Shown: piece by piece, positions 53,149 to 63,120 of the stretch
Position numbering within the stretch: position 1 is the stretch's first letter
Layout of the letters: every line of letters begins with the position of its first letter
From: Dryas octopetala
Lineage: Eukaryota > Streptophyta > Magnoliopsida > Rosales > Rosaceae
Direction of reading: 5' to 3'
NCBI GenBank assembly: GCA_963921425.1
Contig: OY992837.1
Span: forward strand, 18,864,630 to 18,928,629
DNA: 64,000 bases
The notes under the pieces: generated by a model
The model's input: only the letters and a program-made list of their open reading frames with translations
What the model was told of the DNA's origin: nothing
Database searches by the model: none
Translations under genes and position numbers: made by a program

Positions 53149-55317
53149 GAAGAACTTTTCCTCTACCTTTCTGTCTCTGACTCGGCTCTTAGTTCAGTTC
53201 TAGTGAGAGAGATCGGCGGTGTACAACACCCCGTCTTCTATACGAGCCGAGCCCTCGCCGATGCCGAGACCAGGTATCCAAAATTCGAGAAGATGGCTCT
53301 CGCCCTGGTTAGCTCGGCTCGGAAATTAAGGCCCTACTTCCAGGCTCATTCCATCGTTGTCTTGACGGACCAGCCGCTCAGACAAATCCTGGCAAAACCA
53401 GAGACTTCGGGTCGGCTCATCAAGTGGTCAATCGAGCTCGGCGAGTTTGACATCATCTACCGTCCCAGGACGGCCATCAAAGGTCAGGCCATGTCGGACT
53501 TCATCTGTGAGTCGACCACCTCGACGGAGGATCCACCGCGCACCGACGCTATGCCAACGGCGTCCGATCCGAACACAATCGGCGAACACGACCAGGTTGA
53601 TCTCCTCACCTGGACCCTCTATGTGGACGGATCTTCCAACGCCATGGGAAGCGGAGCCGGGCTTGTTCTGATTTCCCCAGAACAAGTTGTGATGGAGTAT
53701 GCTCTTCGCTTCAGATTTCAAGCATCCAACAATGAAGCAGAGTATGAGGCACTCATCGCCGGGCTCAGATTGGCAAAGAAGCTTGGCGCCACCAAACTAA
53801 ACATCTTCAGCGACTCCCAACTAATCGTCAATCAGATATTGGGAGAGTATGAGACTCGGGAGCCCAGCATGACTGCCTATCTCGAGAAGACCCGTTTGCT
53901 GCTCGGGAACTTCCGCGAATACAAAATATCCCAAATCCCGAGGGCAGAAAACTGCAGGGCAGACGCCTTGGCGCGCCTGGCTTCGGCCACAGACACCGGA
54001 TCCGCTAGGCACGTTCCAGTTGAAATCCTGGACAGACCTAGCACCGCCGAAAACGAAGTCACCGTCATGCAGACCGAAGCCGAGCCGAACTGGATGACGC
54101 CGATCATCAACTACTTGGTCTCCGGGATCCTTCCCCCAGAAAGGGACAAGGCACGTCTCATCAAGACGAGGTCGGCTCGGTTCAGCATGATCAACGGTCA
54201 GCTCTACAAAAGGAGTTTCTCCCTGCCCTACTTGCGGTGCGTCACTCCCCAAGAAGGTCAGGATGTGCTGAGAGAAATCCACGAGGGGATATGCGGAAAC
54301 CACTCTGGAGGAAGAGCCCTTGCCTACAAGACGATCAGACAGGGTTACTTCTGGCCAACGCTGAACAAAGACGCAGATCATCTCTCTCGCGCTTGTCTCA
54401 GATGCCAGCAATTTGCCGCGGTCCCCCATCGACCTCCCCAGGTTCTGACCTCCATATCCAATCCTTGTCCGTTCGCGCAATGGGGACTCGATCTGATCGG
54501 TCCTATGCCGAAGGCGAAAGGGCAAGTCATTATGGCCGTAGTAGCAGTCGACTACTTCACCAAATGGGCCGAGGCCGAGCCCCTAGCCACAACCACAGCC
54601 GAACGAATGGAGACCTTCGTCTGGAAGAACATCATTTGCCGGTTCGGCATGCCGCACACCATCATTGCGGACAATGGCAAACAGTTCGACTGCAAGAAGT
54701 TCAGGAGTTTTTGTTCACGTCTGAACATCAACTTGCGCTTCACCGCGCCTTACCATCCGCAGTCGAACGGACAGGTCGAGGCCATCAACAAGATCATCAA
54801 GAAGACACTCAAGACTAAGCTTGATAATGCCAAGGGGAATTGGCCTGAACTCTTGCCAGAGGTGCTTTGGTCTTATCGAACTTCCTATCGCAACTCGACG
54901 AAGGAAACACCCTATGCATTGGCGTTCGGAACTGACGCCGTCGTCCCGGTCGAAATGGGGACTCCTTCATTCCGGACCGGCACATACAATCCCGAGATCA
55001 ATGACACCGGACTTCGGCTCGGCCTGGACATGATCGAGGAGAGGCGAACCGACGCAAATCTCTGCCGAGCCGCTTACCAGCAGAGGGTAGCCAAATACTA
55101 CAATCAGAGGGTCAGACCCAGAAGCTTCAGATTGGGCAGTCTCGTCATGAAGAAGAATCCCCTTGCCATCAAGGAGAGTTCGTTCGATCCGAACTGGACC
55201 GGACCATACAGAATCACAGGCATAGTCAAGCCTGGCACTTACAACTTGGCCACTCTGGCTGGGAAGCCTCTCAAGCATAGCTGGAACGCTGAACACTTGA
55301 AGACTTATTACCAGTAA
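53149..55317 (+). CDS. Tat Pol, second part (RNase H, second RNase H, integrase)
   Basis: Resumes the Tat frame in the correct phase right after the duplicated AAGGT. RNase H of the gypsy type comes first (LYLSVSDSALSSVLVRE, HPVFYTSRALADAE, LTDQPLRQIL). A second, archaeal-type RNase H follows (LYVDGSSNAMGSGAG near 53618, ASNNEAEYEALIAGL, FSDSQLIVNQ, AENCRADALARL). The integrase HHCC region (HEGICGNHSGGRALA, CLRCQQFA), then WGLDLIGP, IIADNGKQF and SNGQVEAINK follow, with the catalytic residues present. The C-terminus (GSLVMKKNPL, WTGPYRITG) has no chromodomain. The double RNase H is the hallmark of the Tat lineage. The ATG at 53122 lies in the nested LTR and is not a natural start. Confidence 0.93.
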   Translation, partial: EELFLYLSVSDSALSSVLVREIGGVQHPVFYTSRALADAETRYPKFEKMALALVSSARKLRPYFQAHSIVVLTDQPLRQILAKPETSGRLIKWSIELGEFDIIYRPRTAIKGQAMSDFICESTTSTEDPPRTDAMPTASDPNTIGEHDQVDLLTWTLYVDGSSNAMGSGAGLVLISPEQVVMEYALRFRFQASNNEAEYEALIAGLRLAKKLGATKLNIFSDSQLIVNQILGEYETREPSMTAYLEKTRLLLGNFREYKISQIPRAENCRADALARLASATDTGSARHVPVEILDRPSTAENEVTVMQTEAEPNWMTPIINYLVSGILPPERDKARLIKTRSARFSMINGQLYKRSFSLPYLRCVTPQEGQDVLREIHEGICGNHSGGRALAYKTIRQGYFWPTLNKDADHLSRACLRCQQFAAVPHRPPQVLTSISNPCPFAQWGLDLIGPMPKAKGQVIMAVVAVDYFTKWAEAEPLATTTAERMETFVWKNIICRFGMPHTIIADNGKQFDCKKFRSFCSRLNINLRFTAPYHPQSNGQVEAINKIIKKTLKTKLDNAKGNWPELLPEVLWSYRTSYRNSTKETPYALAFGTDAVVPVEMGTPSFRTGTYNPEINDTGLRLGLDMIEERRTDANLCRAAYQQRVAKYYNQRVRPRSFRLGSLVMKKNPLAIKESSFDPNWTGPYRITGIVKPGTYNLATLAGKPLKHSWNAEHLKTYYQ

Positions 55318-55494
55318 AATGTAGTTAGGATCGGAGACTGTCCGACCTAACACCCATTCCAATCAATGAAGAGATGAACACATTTTGACTCATTTCTTCT
55401 TATTTTTCGAAGCGAACACTGGGGACTCTACTCCTATACACTTTCAACAAAGAGGAAAGATCTAAGTGTTCCCTCCGAAAAAAGTAACAAACCC
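55318..55494 (+). other. Spacer after Tat pol
   Basis: Non-coding. No motif beyond general similarity to Tat-type spacers. Confidence 0.4.
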
Positions 55495-55785
55495 ATGTGC
55501 CGAGCCGAAGTGCCATTTTCGGCCCGACGCTCGGTACATTACAGACTCATCAGGTCTATAAACTCATGTGTCGAGCGGGCGCGCCATTTCCGGCCCGATG
55601 CTCGGCATATTACAGACTCATCAGGTCTATAAACTCATGTGTCGAGCGGGCGCGCCATTTCCGGCCCGATGCTCGGCATATTACAGACTCATCAGGTCTA
55701 TAAACTCCCGTGCCGAGCTAGCGCGCCACTTTCGACCCAATGCTCGGCATGGTACAGACTTATCAGGTCTATAAAAATCCCTGTC
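55495..55785 (+). repeat. 71-bp tandem repeat, four copies, downstream of Tat pol
   Basis: ACAGACT.ATCAGGTCTATAA starts at 55541, 55612, 55683 and 55754, exactly 71 bp apart. Units also contain GTG.CGAGC, CGCCATTT and GCTCGGCAT. Units two and three are almost identical. Confidence 0.9.
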
Positions 55786-56315
55786 TGAGCCGAAGTGACT
55801 TCCTACAGTCCTAACGTTCAACAGGATATTTCTAAAAGAAAAATATACACTCCAATCGAAACCTTCATCGTGCATGCCGAGCCGATCTGAAAGTAGGTTT
55901 GAATATTTTTCTCAAAAAACTGCATTCCTAAATATCTCAATGGGTATGCCGAGCCCATCCGGGATCACTAGGGTTTTAAATTCTTACTTATCTTGGGTAT
56001 ACTTATAAAGCTGACCCTAAGACAAGTTCTAATTTATCATTACCATTCATTTTCATTGCGATCGGCATGTCGAGCCGATCCCAGAATGTCTTGGTTTTTA
56101 TTATTGTCACTTTTATCACTTTCATGTGTTATTGGTTATGTCTTTAGCTTAATTTCCGAGCTGAACTGATAATAACTTGACTCATAAAGAAAATACTGAT
56201 AAAATAAATAACATAAAACCAAATACAAATTGTTCCAAAAACAATTAAACCCGAGCCACACTTCGGCTCGGGAACAAAAAACAAAAACAAGATAACATAA
56301 AAAACAATATGCAGC
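55786..56315. other. Non-coding Tat interior between the repeats and the antisense gene
   Basis: It contains repeated GCCGAGCC words. A 206-codon minus-strand frame at 56144-56764 overlaps the antisense gene in another frame and shows no family motif. Confidence 0.4.
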
Positions 56316-58709
56316 TCATGCAGATCGTTCGGCAGGGCCCTCCAGGATCGGCTCGATGGACTCCTCGGGCGTCTCCTCACCGAGCTGCACCACCTCAACC
56401 CCGCCGATCTGTATCTCAGCGTTGGGATCGGATTCGGGGGCCGGGGGGATCGGGGTCGGCTCGTACGCGGGCAGTGGAGGATCTTCCGGAGTCGGCTCGG
56501 CTTCAGCGGGGACTTGGCGATCGGGAGGAGGAAGCTCGTCCTGGTGACTCCCCTGGGTATCCTCCCCCTCGTCATCGGACTCGCCAAGGAATGAGACATC
56601 CCAGTCCGGCCTCTTCGACTTGATCTCGTCCAGAAGCTCCTTATACCCCTCGAAGTGGGCATCGGCAAGTGCCTGGGCGCTCGGCATTTCAGCTCGACGT
56701 CGGAGCTCGGCATTTTCGACCCTCCGTTCGGCCGCCTCGACGTCTCGCTGGAGATCGCCGACATAGTGCCTCAAGTCAGCCACATTTTGCTCCGAGGACG
56801 CGAGCTCCTTGCCGAGCCGAGCGACCTCCTCCTCCTTCCTGGCCAGCCTGGACTGCAGACCCTCCGACCGTTCGCGCTCGGCATTGACCGTCCGCTCGAC
56901 CTCGGCCAGCTTCTCTTTTAGCTCCAGGATTCGTGCCTGAAACCTCTCCAGTTTCGCCTCGGCATCGACGGCGGCCTTAGCAGCTTCGAACTGCCTCATG
57001 GCAAGCTGCAAAAGAAACATATCTGTTACTAATCCGAACCGAGCGGATAGACAAAATCCGAAGTAAAAAAGACTTACCATCATAGCCTGGCGGGATGTGA
57101 TCAAAGCCTGGTGGCTGAAGCCCGGCTCGCCATGACCGGTCCACAGCCCCTCCAGCGCCTTCGGCGTCATCACACGCTTAAAGCCCGTGACGAACGGCTC
57201 GAGGCAAGGGTCTACCTCCACCGCCTTCAGGGGCCCCGACCCGGACGCCTCGGCACCAGAACCGCTGGGCCCGGCCCGAGCTCTCTTCTCCACCGGGGCC
57301 TCGGCCTGGGGAGCTTTCCTTTTCTCTGCCTGCCGAGTCGGTCTCGGCGCAGGAGATCTAGGCTGAGCTGCCGCTGGGGCTGGGGCCTGGACCGGCTCGG
57401 CAGGGGCCCGCCCCGCGGCCCTCCTCTGGACGCTCCGAGCAGCCTTCCTCCTCAGGCGAGCCTCCAGTTCGGTGGGCGCCATTCCCCTTTCCGCCCTAGG
57501 ATTCCACCTGGGTACAAACCAGGAGATCCCGCTCTGTTTGATCTGGGTTTCCCCGAGCAGAAACTTGGTTGACAAGTACTCTGCTGGTGAGTCCCTGATC
57601 GCGGCGATCTGGTCCTTGAGCTCACCTCGGAGTTTATACTTGCCCCAGCTGACTGCAAAGACGAAGCCAAAAAGAGTTAGACAAAGAAAAAATACAATTA
57701 TTACAAGACGTAAGCAAATTGTCCTCGGATCGGCCCCAAACTCCCAATGCCCACCTGGAATCCTAAAGGCTCTGGGAACCCGAGCCGAAGTCATTCTGTT
57801 CGGATCGGCGAACTCCCAATCCCCAGAGACAAAGAAGTATCTTTTCTTCCATGTCTTCTGGGAAGAGGGATTCCCACCGAAGAGTGGCCCCGAGTACGCT
57901 TGAAGGTTGTAGAATCCGAGCTCGCTCTGCTTCGACCTCAGCGCGTAATTACAGAACAGGATATCCTTGTGTGGCACACACTTGTGCACTTTGTGCCACA
58001 AGATGTGCATAGACAGGATGATCCTGTATACGTTCGGGTTCAGCTGGTGTGGCGCCGCGCCGATCGTGGCGAGCCAATCCTGCAGGAAGGCATGCAGGGG
58101 AAGCCGAACCCCATTCTCAAACATCTCCGGGTACATGGTCACCCATCCTATCGGGGGTCGGCTCGGCTTCTCCCCCTCGACTGGCAACCTCATCAACACG
58201 GAGTCGGGAACTGAGTACCTGTCCCTCAAGTCCCGGAGATGATACTCGGTCATCTCATTGGGGATCTGATCGGCCTTCCACGCCAATTCCTCGTAGAAGT
58301 CCGGGTCGATCGGACTCCCCGTCACCCCCTGGGCCGAGGTCGACGCCTCATGACCCCTGTCTCTTTCATCCGAGCCTGAGGTGAGTCTGCTCGGGATGGT
58401 GGCGATCGGCTCGACGTCAAGAGGCTCTTTGTCGCCTCCTTCGGCCGTCCCTTGTTCCCAATCGGAACTCAGTATCTCGGGATTCTCTTGGTCTCCTCGG
58501 GCTCGGCGCTCACCACCTGGGTTGCGATTCAATGCCGAGCCGGCCTCGTCCAACTCTTCGGACAACCCATCCCAACTCGCCTCACCCGCAAGTGGACTTC
58601 GGCTCGGTTCGGCCTCGTCCGCAGAAGGGCTTCGGCTCAGATCGGCCTCACTATCTCCTTCAAACGCCTCTCCAGAGCCGAGCCGACCACTCGAGTCGGA
58701 TCCAGACAT
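56316..58709 (-). CDS. Antisense gene of the Tat element: Transposase_28-like domain plus coiled coil, two introns
   Basis: Start taken at MSGSDSSG (58709). Exons 58709-57755, 57652-57078 and 57005-56316 join in phase (739 residues). The introns are 102 and 72 bp, with donors AG/GTGGGC and TG/GTAAGT and acceptors TTTGCAG and TTTTGCAG. An acidic, Ser/Glu-rich N-terminus is followed (about 170-320) by a globular domain with RPPIGWVTMYPEMFENGVRL, PLHAFLQDWL, HQLNPNVYRI and KKRYFFVSGDWEF, like the 'putative gypsy type transposon' family (Pfam Transposase_28). A K/R/P/A-rich linker (RRKAARSVQRRAAGR) leads to a long coiled coil (about 510-640), then an acidic Pro/Glu tail. Antisense genes downstream of pol are known in some Tat elements; their function is unknown. 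Both introns also lack stops in frame, so unspliced RNA would read through as well. Confidence 0.8.
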   Translation of the reverse strand: MSGSDSSGRLGSGEAFEGDSEADLSRSPSADEAEPSRSPLAGEASWDGLSEELDEAGSALNRNPGGERRARGDQENPEILSSDWEQGTAEGGDKEPLDVEPIATIPSRLTSGSDERDRGHEASTSAQGVTGSPIDPDFYEELAWKADQIPNEMTEYHLRDLRDRYSVPDSVLMRLPVEGEKPSRPPIGWVTMYPEMFENGVRLPLHAFLQDWLATIGAAPHQLNPNVYRIILSMHILWHKVHKCVPHKDILFCNYALRSKQSELGFYNLQAYSGPLFGGNPSSQKTWKKRYFFVSGDWEFADPNRMTSARVPRAFRIPGGHWEFGADPRTICLRLVIIVFFLCLTLFGFVFAVSWGKYKLRGELKDQIAAIRDSPAEYLSTKFLLGETQIKQSGISWFVPRWNPRAERGMAPTELEARLRRKAARSVQRRAAGRAPAEPVQAPAPAAAQPRSPAPRPTRQAEKRKAPQAEAPVEKRARAGPSGSGAEASGSGPLKAVEVDPCLEPFVTGFKRVMTPKALEGLWTGHGEPGFSHQALITSRQAMMVSLFYFGFCLSARFGLVTDMFLLQLAMRQFEAAKAAVDAEAKLERFQARILELKEKLAEVERTVNAERERSEGLQSRLARKEEEVARLGKELASSEQNVADLRHYVGDLQRDVEAAERRVENAELRRRAEMPSAQALADAHFEGYKELLDEIKSKRPDWDVSFLGESDDEGEDTQGSHQDELPPPDRQVPAEAEPTPEDPPLPAYEPTPIPPAPESDPNAEIQIGGVEVVQLGEETPEESIEPILEGPAERSA

Positions 58710-59340
58710 CACTAACAGTTTTCTCTTTTTCTCTCTCTTTGCTTTTTGGATCAAAAGGTGTCCTTTTTCAAGAACACCAAGAACAAACCCAGAAAAACCC
58801 GAAAAACACAAAAAACTCAAGAATGGACAGAATCACTTACTGGTTTTTGTCCGGCCAATCTCTCCACCCCTCACACACTCGGAATGGCTTCGTCTATGGT
58901 TACGCTTGCCCGAAACCGTGACCGAACTGCTGCACTGACGACGGAGATAGGAGGAGATTCACGACGGAGGAGGGAAGAGTTTACAGAGAGAGAGTGGGAG
59001 TTCTGAAAAGGTTGGAAAGTGAGAGGGAAGAGAGAGAAAAGCATGATTTATACCCCCATGCAAACTGATCTCAGCCCTTCATTTCTGGCGCTTCACATGC
59101 CAGATCTTGACACCTGTCAAGCATTCAAAAATTCCCATAACGAGGTGACCCTTACGTTCCCCCATGCAGAAATCAAACGTCCCTTCACCTGCCCCTGAGA
59201 TATTTTGGCCAATCACAAGTCGTCATGTGTTCGGATCTTCGAGAACATGGACTTGTAGGTCGGGCTCGGATCAAAACAAAGTGCTATCTTTGGGAAGATC
59301 CTTACATCTCAACTTCCAATCCACCACTGTCTGCTCGGAT
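58710..59340 (-). other. Leader/promoter region of the antisense gene
   Basis: No other gene. On the minus strand this lies upstream of the antisense start and should hold its promoter. TATAAATC on the minus strand near 59053-59046 (plus strand GATTTATA), followed by CT-rich sequence near 58975-59030, is a plausible core promoter and leader. Inferred only. Confidence 0.4.
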
Positions 59341-59346
59341 CGGAAG

Positions 59347-59358
59347 TTGGGGGACTCC
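59347..59358 (+). promoter_or_regulatory. Tat polypurine tract
   Basis: GTTGGGGGACTCC directly precedes the 3' LTR. Confidence 0.7.
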
Positions 59359-60421
59359 TGTTTGTGGGAAAATCCACATCGATCCGAATAGTCAATCACA
59401 GCTCGACACGTGGTTGGTCAACATCCACCTCGGAGTTGACTCTCAGTGGTCAAACTTTGACCCCTACGTCATCATCACTCAGCATCGCCTCTGCCAGCTC
59501 GGACCGGATCTCCACACCGGGCCCTCCATGTTTGGTCCGAGCCGAACCGATGATCTTCTAAGGGATCGAGTGTCCATCTCCCCACAATCATCCCGGGTTC
59601 GGCTCGGCTCGGCACAGGAGATGGTCTCCTTCGAGTTCTGGCGTCGACCAGTTAGGGCTCGGGAAGACCCCAATCTATGGGACCGGCTCGGCCTGGAATC
59701 CCATATCCGATCCCGACCACACATGGATTTCGTGTCTTCGCATGAGAACATGCGTTCGTATCGGCTCGGCTCGGCTCTCCGCCGCCATTCCCAGGAAGAT
59801 CACGCTGGGACGAACCGCCTCACTTGAATGCACCTGACACAATCTTCTGACAGATAGAATATCAGGCTTGCATTCATGACTACTGGAGCAGTCTGCCCTG
59901 AACCTTCCAACCTTGCATTTAATGGGGCATTCAATGCAGCATTGAATGCTGAGGAAGCAAGCAGCTGAGCATGCGACTAGGTCTGACCAGGTGCGTGGGT
60001 CTCTGGCAACCATTCATCCACATGCAGGTATCTTACTCATTAAGGTTTCCTTTGCTTATATATATCAACCCATAGGTGCAAAAACCACTACTACGCATCT
60101 ACACACAAAAAACACTTACACAAAATTTCCACTCACCAAAGAGTTTACCCAACTTGCTGAGAATAACCCAGAACATTTGCCTTGTTCTTCCTATTCTCCC
60201 AAGTTCATCCTCTTTTCTTCCTCATCCACCATCAGACACCATCGCTGATTTCATCATCGGAGTGTGTTTGGCTGGTACCACACCGGTCCATCTCCTCTGA
60301 TATTGTTTCTTTTGTAGGAAGATCTCAACCAGCATCCACTTCATCATCCAGCAAAGCACCTGATCAGCCAGATCAGCTTATCTAAGTTGTTGCATCTACC
60401 TTACGAGAATTTGCATCAACA
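59359..60421 (+). repeat. Tat element 3' LTR (1063 bp)
   Basis: Partner of 38146-39203, five bases longer through one-base additions in five homopolymer runs. Followed by TSD AGAAA (60422-60426). Confidence 0.92.
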
Positions 60422-60426
60422 AGAAA

Positions 60427-60656
60427 GATATATAATCCAAGTGGTACACTTTTTATCCAAAAATTTAAATTTCTCTAGGTGAAGGCTTCATTTACTTGGG
60501 TGAAAAGAAAAATCAGGAGAAATAATGTCAATGTGCATTGTTTGTGAAGGCTCACATCTTTCGGCCCAGCATGTTGCATCGACAATAGCCCAAACTTAAC
60601 CACTTAACTCAATACAGAGTCAAGGAAAAACCCAGTAGATCCTCCAAGTGTGAGGT
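60427..60656. other. Intergenic DNA right of the Tat element
   Basis: No gene seen. It continues the AT-rich host-like sequence interrupted at 38145. Confidence 0.35.
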
Positions 60657-60984
60657 TTTATCTCATAACGTATCAGTGCAACTTAGAAAAATATTCCACT
60701 TAATATATGTATAACGGACAATGATAATAAACATGAAATAATAATAGAGTAAATTGTGACTGAAAGCCCTTGCTGTAGAAGGCCAATTATGATTCTATAT
60801 ATAGTGTTCATGTACATCAGTAAGTTACAACTGAAAATCAAAATACAACCCTTGAATCATGAAGGATTAGATGAGGCACATGAGTTTGAATTCCGAATAT
60901 GAATTGTTATTCAAACCTTGAATAATTTGAATTTGAAAATGTGCTTGAATTTGAACTTGAGGTAGGTAATTATGTTCTTTGTTT

Positions 60985-61100
60985 ATCATGCCTATGCAAG
61001 TTCACAGGCCATGGACAGACTGGGAGCTTTGACACCAGAAACTTGAAGCACGCAGAGGAAAGTTCATTAGTAAAGATGTCAGCAACCGTTGTGTTTTGGC
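60985..61100 (-). pseudogene. Relic of a copia pol C-terminus (also in the duplicate at 61946-62060)
   Basis: On the minus strand the text reads VADIFTNELSS followed by CFKFLVSKL, matching the conserved end of copia RNase H (VADIFTK...F..L.SKL). Only about 35 codons survive. The second copy has a one-base deletion (GTAAAATG versus GTAAAGATG) within it. Confidence 0.5.
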
Positions 61101-61119
61101 TCGCAATTGAGGATGTTTG

Positions 61120-61418
61120 TGTTGGAAATATGTCCTAAACAATGACATTGGTTAACCAAAGCGGTTTGGTTGAAGTGACTCAAGAGATATTTCAATTATT
61201 GTGTATTACACATTAATAGGGTGCAAGCATTATTCACTACACTGGAACTCTAGGATCATCGTGTAAGTGAATGAATGCGTCCATGAAAATCTAATAAAAG
61301 AAACACGATGAGCTCGGAGGCCATTGAGACTCATGTTATCGGATAATTAGGTTCCTAAATGTTCCTAGTTGATGAAGGGAATGCTAATTGGATATTAACA
61401 TTCTAATAAGTCAAGACT
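61120..61418. mobile_element. Copia-type LTR-like sequence (start), truncated by the gap
   Basis: It begins TGTTGGAAATATGTCCTAAA, a start common to several plant copia LTRs. The other copy (62080 onward) continues past the gap, but no clear LTR end, primer site or TSD was found. Confidence 0.35.
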
Positions 61419-61618
61419 NNNNNNNNNNNNNNNNNNNNNNNNNNNNNNNNNNNNNNNNNNNNNNNNNNNNNNNNNNNNNNNNNNNNNNNNNNNNNNNNNN
61501 NNNNNNNNNNNNNNNNNNNNNNNNNNNNNNNNNNNNNNNNNNNNNNNNNNNNNNNNNNNNNNNNNNNNNNNNNNNNNNNNNNNNNNNNNNNNNNNNNNNN
61601 NNNNNNNNNNNNNNNNNN
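61419..61618. other. Assembly gap (200 N)
   Basis: Two hundred Ns, a round number suggesting a placeholder rather than a measured gap. Confidence 0.98.
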
Positions 61619-62381
61619 TTTATCTCATAACGTATCAGTGCAACTTAGAAAAATATTCCACTTAATATATGTAATAACGGACAATTATAATAAACATGAA
61701 ATAATAATAGAGTAAATTGTGACTGAAAGCCCTTGCTGTAGAAGGCCAATTATGCTTCTATATATAGTGTTCATGTACATCAGTAAGTTACAACTGAAAA
61801 TCAAAATACAACCCTTGAATCATGAAGGATTAGATGAGGCACATGAGTTTGAATTCGAATATGAATTGTTATTCAAACTTGAATAATTTGAATTTGAAAA
61901 TGTGCTTGAATTTGAACTTGAGGTAGGTAATTATGTTCTTTGTTTATCATGCCTCTGCAAGTTCACAGGCCATGGACAGACTGGGAGCTTTGACACCAGA
62001 AACTTGAAGCACGCAGAGGAAAGTTCATTAGTAAAATGTCAGCAACCGTTGTGTTTTGGCTCGCAATTGAGGATGTTTGTGTTGGAAATATGTCCTAAAA
62101 CCAATGACAATTGGTTAACCAAAGCGGTTTGGTTGAAGTGACTCAAGAGATATTTCAATTATTGTGTATTACACATTAATAGGGTGCAAGCATTATTCAC
62201 TACACTGGAACTCTAGGATCATCGTGTAAGTGAATGAATGCGTCCATGAAAATCTAATAAAAGAAACACGATGAGCTCGGAGGCCATTGAGACTCATGTT
62301 ATCGGATAATTAGGTTCCTAAATGTTCCTAGTTGATGAAGGGAATGCTAATTGGATATTAACATTCTAATAAGTCAAGACT
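61619..62381. repeat. Right copy of the duplication starting at the N gap
   Basis: It starts exactly at the first base after the gap with the same text found at 60657. It differs from the left copy by scattered single-base changes and short indels, then continues into unique sequence at 62382. Confidence 0.9.
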
Positions 62382-62920
62382 AGCACATACGCTTGTTTAC
62401 TATGGGTTGGTGAGTCTCATGCCACAATGTAAAGACACTAGAGCAAGTATGTAGGTGAGTGCTTGGAGACACATCCACTGAACTAAAAAAATAGAGAATC
62501 CTAGATGGAGCTTTACGACATGTCAAATATGAGTTTTGTGGTTATGATAGATATTGTTTAGTCCTTAGACCTGAAACACCACCGATGTCTTGTGTGTGTG
62601 CTCATTGTACTTTGACCGCACAAAATAGAAAAACGCAATCAAACATGAGTTACTTATGTACGTTGGGTGCATTAAGACACATATGGAGGCATGTAAGTCT
62701 GCAACATAGAATCTCTCATCTTCCGTAAAGAAGGAGATGTCCCTGGATAAGAAAGACTCTCAAAGTCTTTGACCAGAGCATCAGAGTCACATATATAATT
62801 ATATTAGTTAAGAGAAGAGACCATACTGTATTGTAATCAAAACTGAATAGGTTCGAGACTAAATTATATTTGGTTTGGGGGCCATGAACTATGGCTAGGT
62901 GTCAACGTGGTCTATAGAGT
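62382..62920. other. Intergenic or LTR-like DNA, no gene seen
   Basis: Continuation of the LTR-like text from 62080. No coding motif. Confidence 0.35.
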
Positions 62921-62924
62921 CTAA

Positions 62925-63120
62925 TCTTTCTTCTTCTTCCCTTTTTTTTCTGTCTTCTTCTTCCTTTTTTTTTTTTCTTTCTTCTTCTTCCTTTTTTTTT
63001 CTTCTTCTTTCTTCTCCTTCCTTTTGTTTTTCTTCTTTCTTCCCCTTCTTTGTGTCTGCAAATTACCCAACCCCACCCCTACCTCCTCCTCCTCCTCCTC
63101 CTCCTCCTACTTCTTCTCCC
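62925..63120. repeat. CT-rich low-complexity tract
   Basis: TTCTTCTTCC and poly-T runs, then a (CCT)n block at 63084-63110. The Ser/Phe/Pro-rich open frame across it is an artefact. Confidence 0.85.

Larger units (their letters stand above)
38146..60421 (+). mobile_element. Ty3/gypsy Tat-lineage retrotransposon, split by a nested element
   Basis: LTRs at 38146-39203 and 59359-60421, perfect TSD AGAAA. Between them lie a TGGCGCCGTCTGTGGGAA primer site, gag-pol on the plus strand, a 71-bp repeat block, a long antisense gene and a GGGGGAC purine tract. RT, RNase H, a second archaeal-type RNase H and integrase, in that order and without a chromodomain, identify the Tat group of plant gypsy elements. 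A second gypsy element occupies 43057-53148 (with one TSD copy), so the element's own length is about 12.2 kb. The element is GC-rich compared with its AT-rich surroundings. Only two base substitutions were seen between its LTRs, so it is young. Confidence 0.93.
60657..61418. repeat. Left copy of a 762-bp duplication ending at the N gap
   Basis: Nearly identical to 61619-62381. It stops exactly at the first N. Confidence 0.9.

Noticed and set aside
53821..54525. 234-residue antisense frame over the Tat RNase H and integrase
   Set aside because: Shadow of the sense coding frame, with no recognisable domain.
61388..61630. 80-residue frame
   Set aside because: It consists almost entirely of the N gap.
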